Source of the DNA: Methanothrix sp.
Lineage (GTDB): Archaea; Halobacteriota; Methanosarcinia; Methanotrichales; Methanotrichaceae
Length of the DNA: 13,903 nt
Reading direction: 5' to 3'
NCBI GenBank assembly: GCA_028688175.1
Contig: JAQTYS010000045.1
Location: 1-13,903 of the forward strand
Shown in pieces: positions 12,667 through 13,903 of this stretch. Under the pieces are notes generated by a model, which did no database searches, was not told where the DNA came from, and saw only the letters and a program-made list of their open reading frames with translations. Within the stretch, counting starts at the first letter, position 1. The number at the start of each line of letters is the position of its first letter. Both the position numbers and the translations under genes were made by a program.

Positions 12667-13903
12667 ATGGATATCCATGAACAAAGGCGGCTTAGAGTCC
12701 TTTTTTTGGCAAGTTGGTATCCGAATAAAGAGCATTCCGTGAGTGGAATTTTCGTAAAAAGACATGCTTTAGCAGCTTCACAATATTGTGATGTTGCTGT
12801 TTTGCATGTTCACCTTGGCTCTATCGATAGAAGCATCGATGTTGCAGAGGATAACGGCATTATCGAGGTAAGAGTCTATCAAAAAATGAGCACAAATCCT
12901 AATAGATTGATCAGGGACCTCTCCAATCAGGGGGCTCAGTATTTGGGATATTTGCGTTGTGCTTTAAAAGGATACGAATTAATTAATAAAATGTTTGGCA
13001 AGCCGGATCTGGTGCACTGTAACGTCATACTCTATGCAGGTTTCTTTGCCTTATACTTAAAGCTGACAAAAGGCATACCCTATATCATAACTGAGCACTG
13101 GGCAGGATATCTCAAGGAAGATGGCACATTTAACAAGAAATCTTTTCTTGGAAGGGGGCTCATCCGATCTATTGGCAAGAACGCAAAGGCCATTACAACT
13201 GTGAGCGGCAAATTAAGGGATGAGATGATCGCTTGTGGCATAACTAATTGCTATTCTGTAATTCCAAATGTGGTTAATGTAGCTGAGATGAAATGCAGCC
13301 GAGAAAAGGCTGGAATGAAGCAGATACTTCATGTTTCTCTTCTGAAAGATGATATAAAAAATATATCTGGAATAATAGAAGCGGTTAAGGAATTATCCCT
13401 AAAGCGGAAAGATTTCCTGCTTCATATCATCGGCGATGGCAACGATAAAGAAAAGCTTGAAGGTCTGGCAAGGAAATACTCACTTCTAAATAAGATGATA
13501 TTTTTTGAAGGAATGGTTAACACAAATGATGTTTCAAAATTTTTTTACGCGAGCGACTTTTTTGTCCTCAATAGCAACTTTGAGACATTCTCTGTCGTCA
13601 CTGCCGAAGCACTTGCCTGTGGCAAGCCGGTAATAGCAACAAGATGTGGCGGTCCTGAGGAATTTGTGAAGGACAACTGCGGAGTTTTAATAGAAACCCG
13701 AGATAAGAATGGGCTTGTGAAAGCAATGGACCATATGCTGGACAATTTCTCAACCTACAACTCCAAAGAGATACGTGATTATGCCAAAAGCAGGTTTGGG
13801 TGCGACTCAGTAGGCAAGAAGTTTTTTGATCTCTATGTGAGTGTGATAGACTCGTCCGAACTTCTCTCTTTGGCACTCATCTCTATTGCTTTCTTTGCTT
13901 CAA
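12667..13903 (+). CDS. GT4-family glycosyltransferase (3' end outside the window)
   Basis: The frame is open from ATG 12667 to the right edge, giving at least 412 residues. It is a GT-B glycosyltransferase of family GT4. The N-terminal Rossmann half begins RVLFLASWYPNKEHSVSGIFV (residues 9-29), with a GIFVKRHALAAS glycine loop. The C-terminal half starts near ILHVSLLKDDIKNISGIIEA and has HIIGDGNDKEKL. The donor-site signature E-x7-E is seen in ETFSVVTAEALACGKPVIAT, followed by CGGPEEFV. It probably adds a sugar to a lipid-linked or surface glycan using a nucleotide-sugar donor; the exact sugar is unknown. AGGGA (12655-12659) is 7 nt before the ATG, and a TATA-like CATATTA (12637-12643) lies about 27 nt upstream. 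The last visible residues (LLSLALISIAFFAS) are hydrophobic, unusual for the end of a GT4 domain, so a membrane segment may follow. Confidence 0.88.
   Translation, partial: MDIHEQRRLRVLFLASWYPNKEHSVSGIFVKRHALAASQYCDVAVLHVHLGSIDRSIDVAEDNGIIEVRVYQKMSTNPNRLIRDLSNQGAQYLGYLRCALKGYELINKMFGKPDLVHCNVILYAGFFALYLKLTKGIPYIITEHWAGYLKEDGTFNKKSFLGRGLIRSIGKNAKAITTVSGKLRDEMIACGITNCYSVIPNVVNVAEMKCSREKAGMKQILHVSLLKDDIKNISGIIEAVKELSLKRKDFLLHIIGDGNDKEKLEGLARKYSLLNKMIFFEGMVNTNDVSKFFYASDFFVLNSNFETFSVVTAEALACGKPVIATRCGGPEEFVKDNCGVLIETRDKNGLVKAMDHMLDNFSTYNSKEIRDYAKSRFGCDSVGKKFFDLYVSVIDSSELLSLALISIAFFAS

Noticed and set aside
1..13903. tRNA, rRNA, CRISPR array, insertion sequence or integrase
   Set aside because: I looked on both strands for T-loop-like sequences, regularly spaced repeats and transposase or recombinase motifs and found none I could support.

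Overview
The window reads as chromosome of a methanogenic archaeon, most plausibly a Methanothrix/Methanosarcinales relative (inference; no rRNA is present to settle it). The pointers are an AksA-type homocitrate synthase (coenzyme B biosynthesis), an archaeal/fungal-type RIB7 reductase of riboflavin/F420 precursor synthesis, an archaeal cobyric acid synthase, a Dph6 (MJ0570-type) diphthamide ligase domain, short archaeal TATA-like promoters, and exported proteins rich in N-glycosylation sequons.

Layout, left to right. 1-350: the 3' tail of an unidentified gene, then intergenic sequence. 351-896 (-): an unknown 181-aa protein with a repeated P-x-R-L-x-F-A motif. 1022-1526 (+): a promoter, a palindrome near the predicted transcription start, and a small exported lamin-tail-domain protein followed by a T-rich terminator. 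1687-2855 (+): a two-gene unit, DUF169 protein plus universal stress protein. 2893-3570 (-): RIB7-type reductase, convergent with the stress protein and divergent from the next unit. 3655-6014 (+): a compact operon of an amidohydrolase (nucleobase/nucleoside-deaminase-like), a second universal stress protein, and a four-CBS-domain protein that starts at TTG.

6015-8560 is a visibly AT-richer accessory-looking stretch. It holds a secreted TPR protein with a 13-bp perfect hairpin near its 3' end, then a 28-codon broken or miniature copy of the next gene, then an unrecognised Cys-rich protein. 8562-11368 (+) is a translationally coupled pair: cobyric acid synthase, then a protein with an N-terminal diphthine-ammonia ligase domain and a C-terminal class I glutamine amidotransferase domain. 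11433-12617 (+) is the AksA-like synthase. 12667 to the window end is an incomplete GT4 glycosyltransferase that runs off the right edge.

Functionally, the right half is mostly cofactor and translation-factor biosynthesis (B12, diphthamide, coenzyme B). The 2403-6014 stretch puts together two Usp proteins, CBS domains and a deaminase-like hydrolase, a plausible adenine-nucleotide-responsive group. The most unusual items are the Dph6-amidotransferase fusion, the miniature paralog at 7810-7893, and several start codons with a TATA-like element about 25-29 nt upstream and little or no Shine-Dalgarno signal, as expected for leaderless transcripts.
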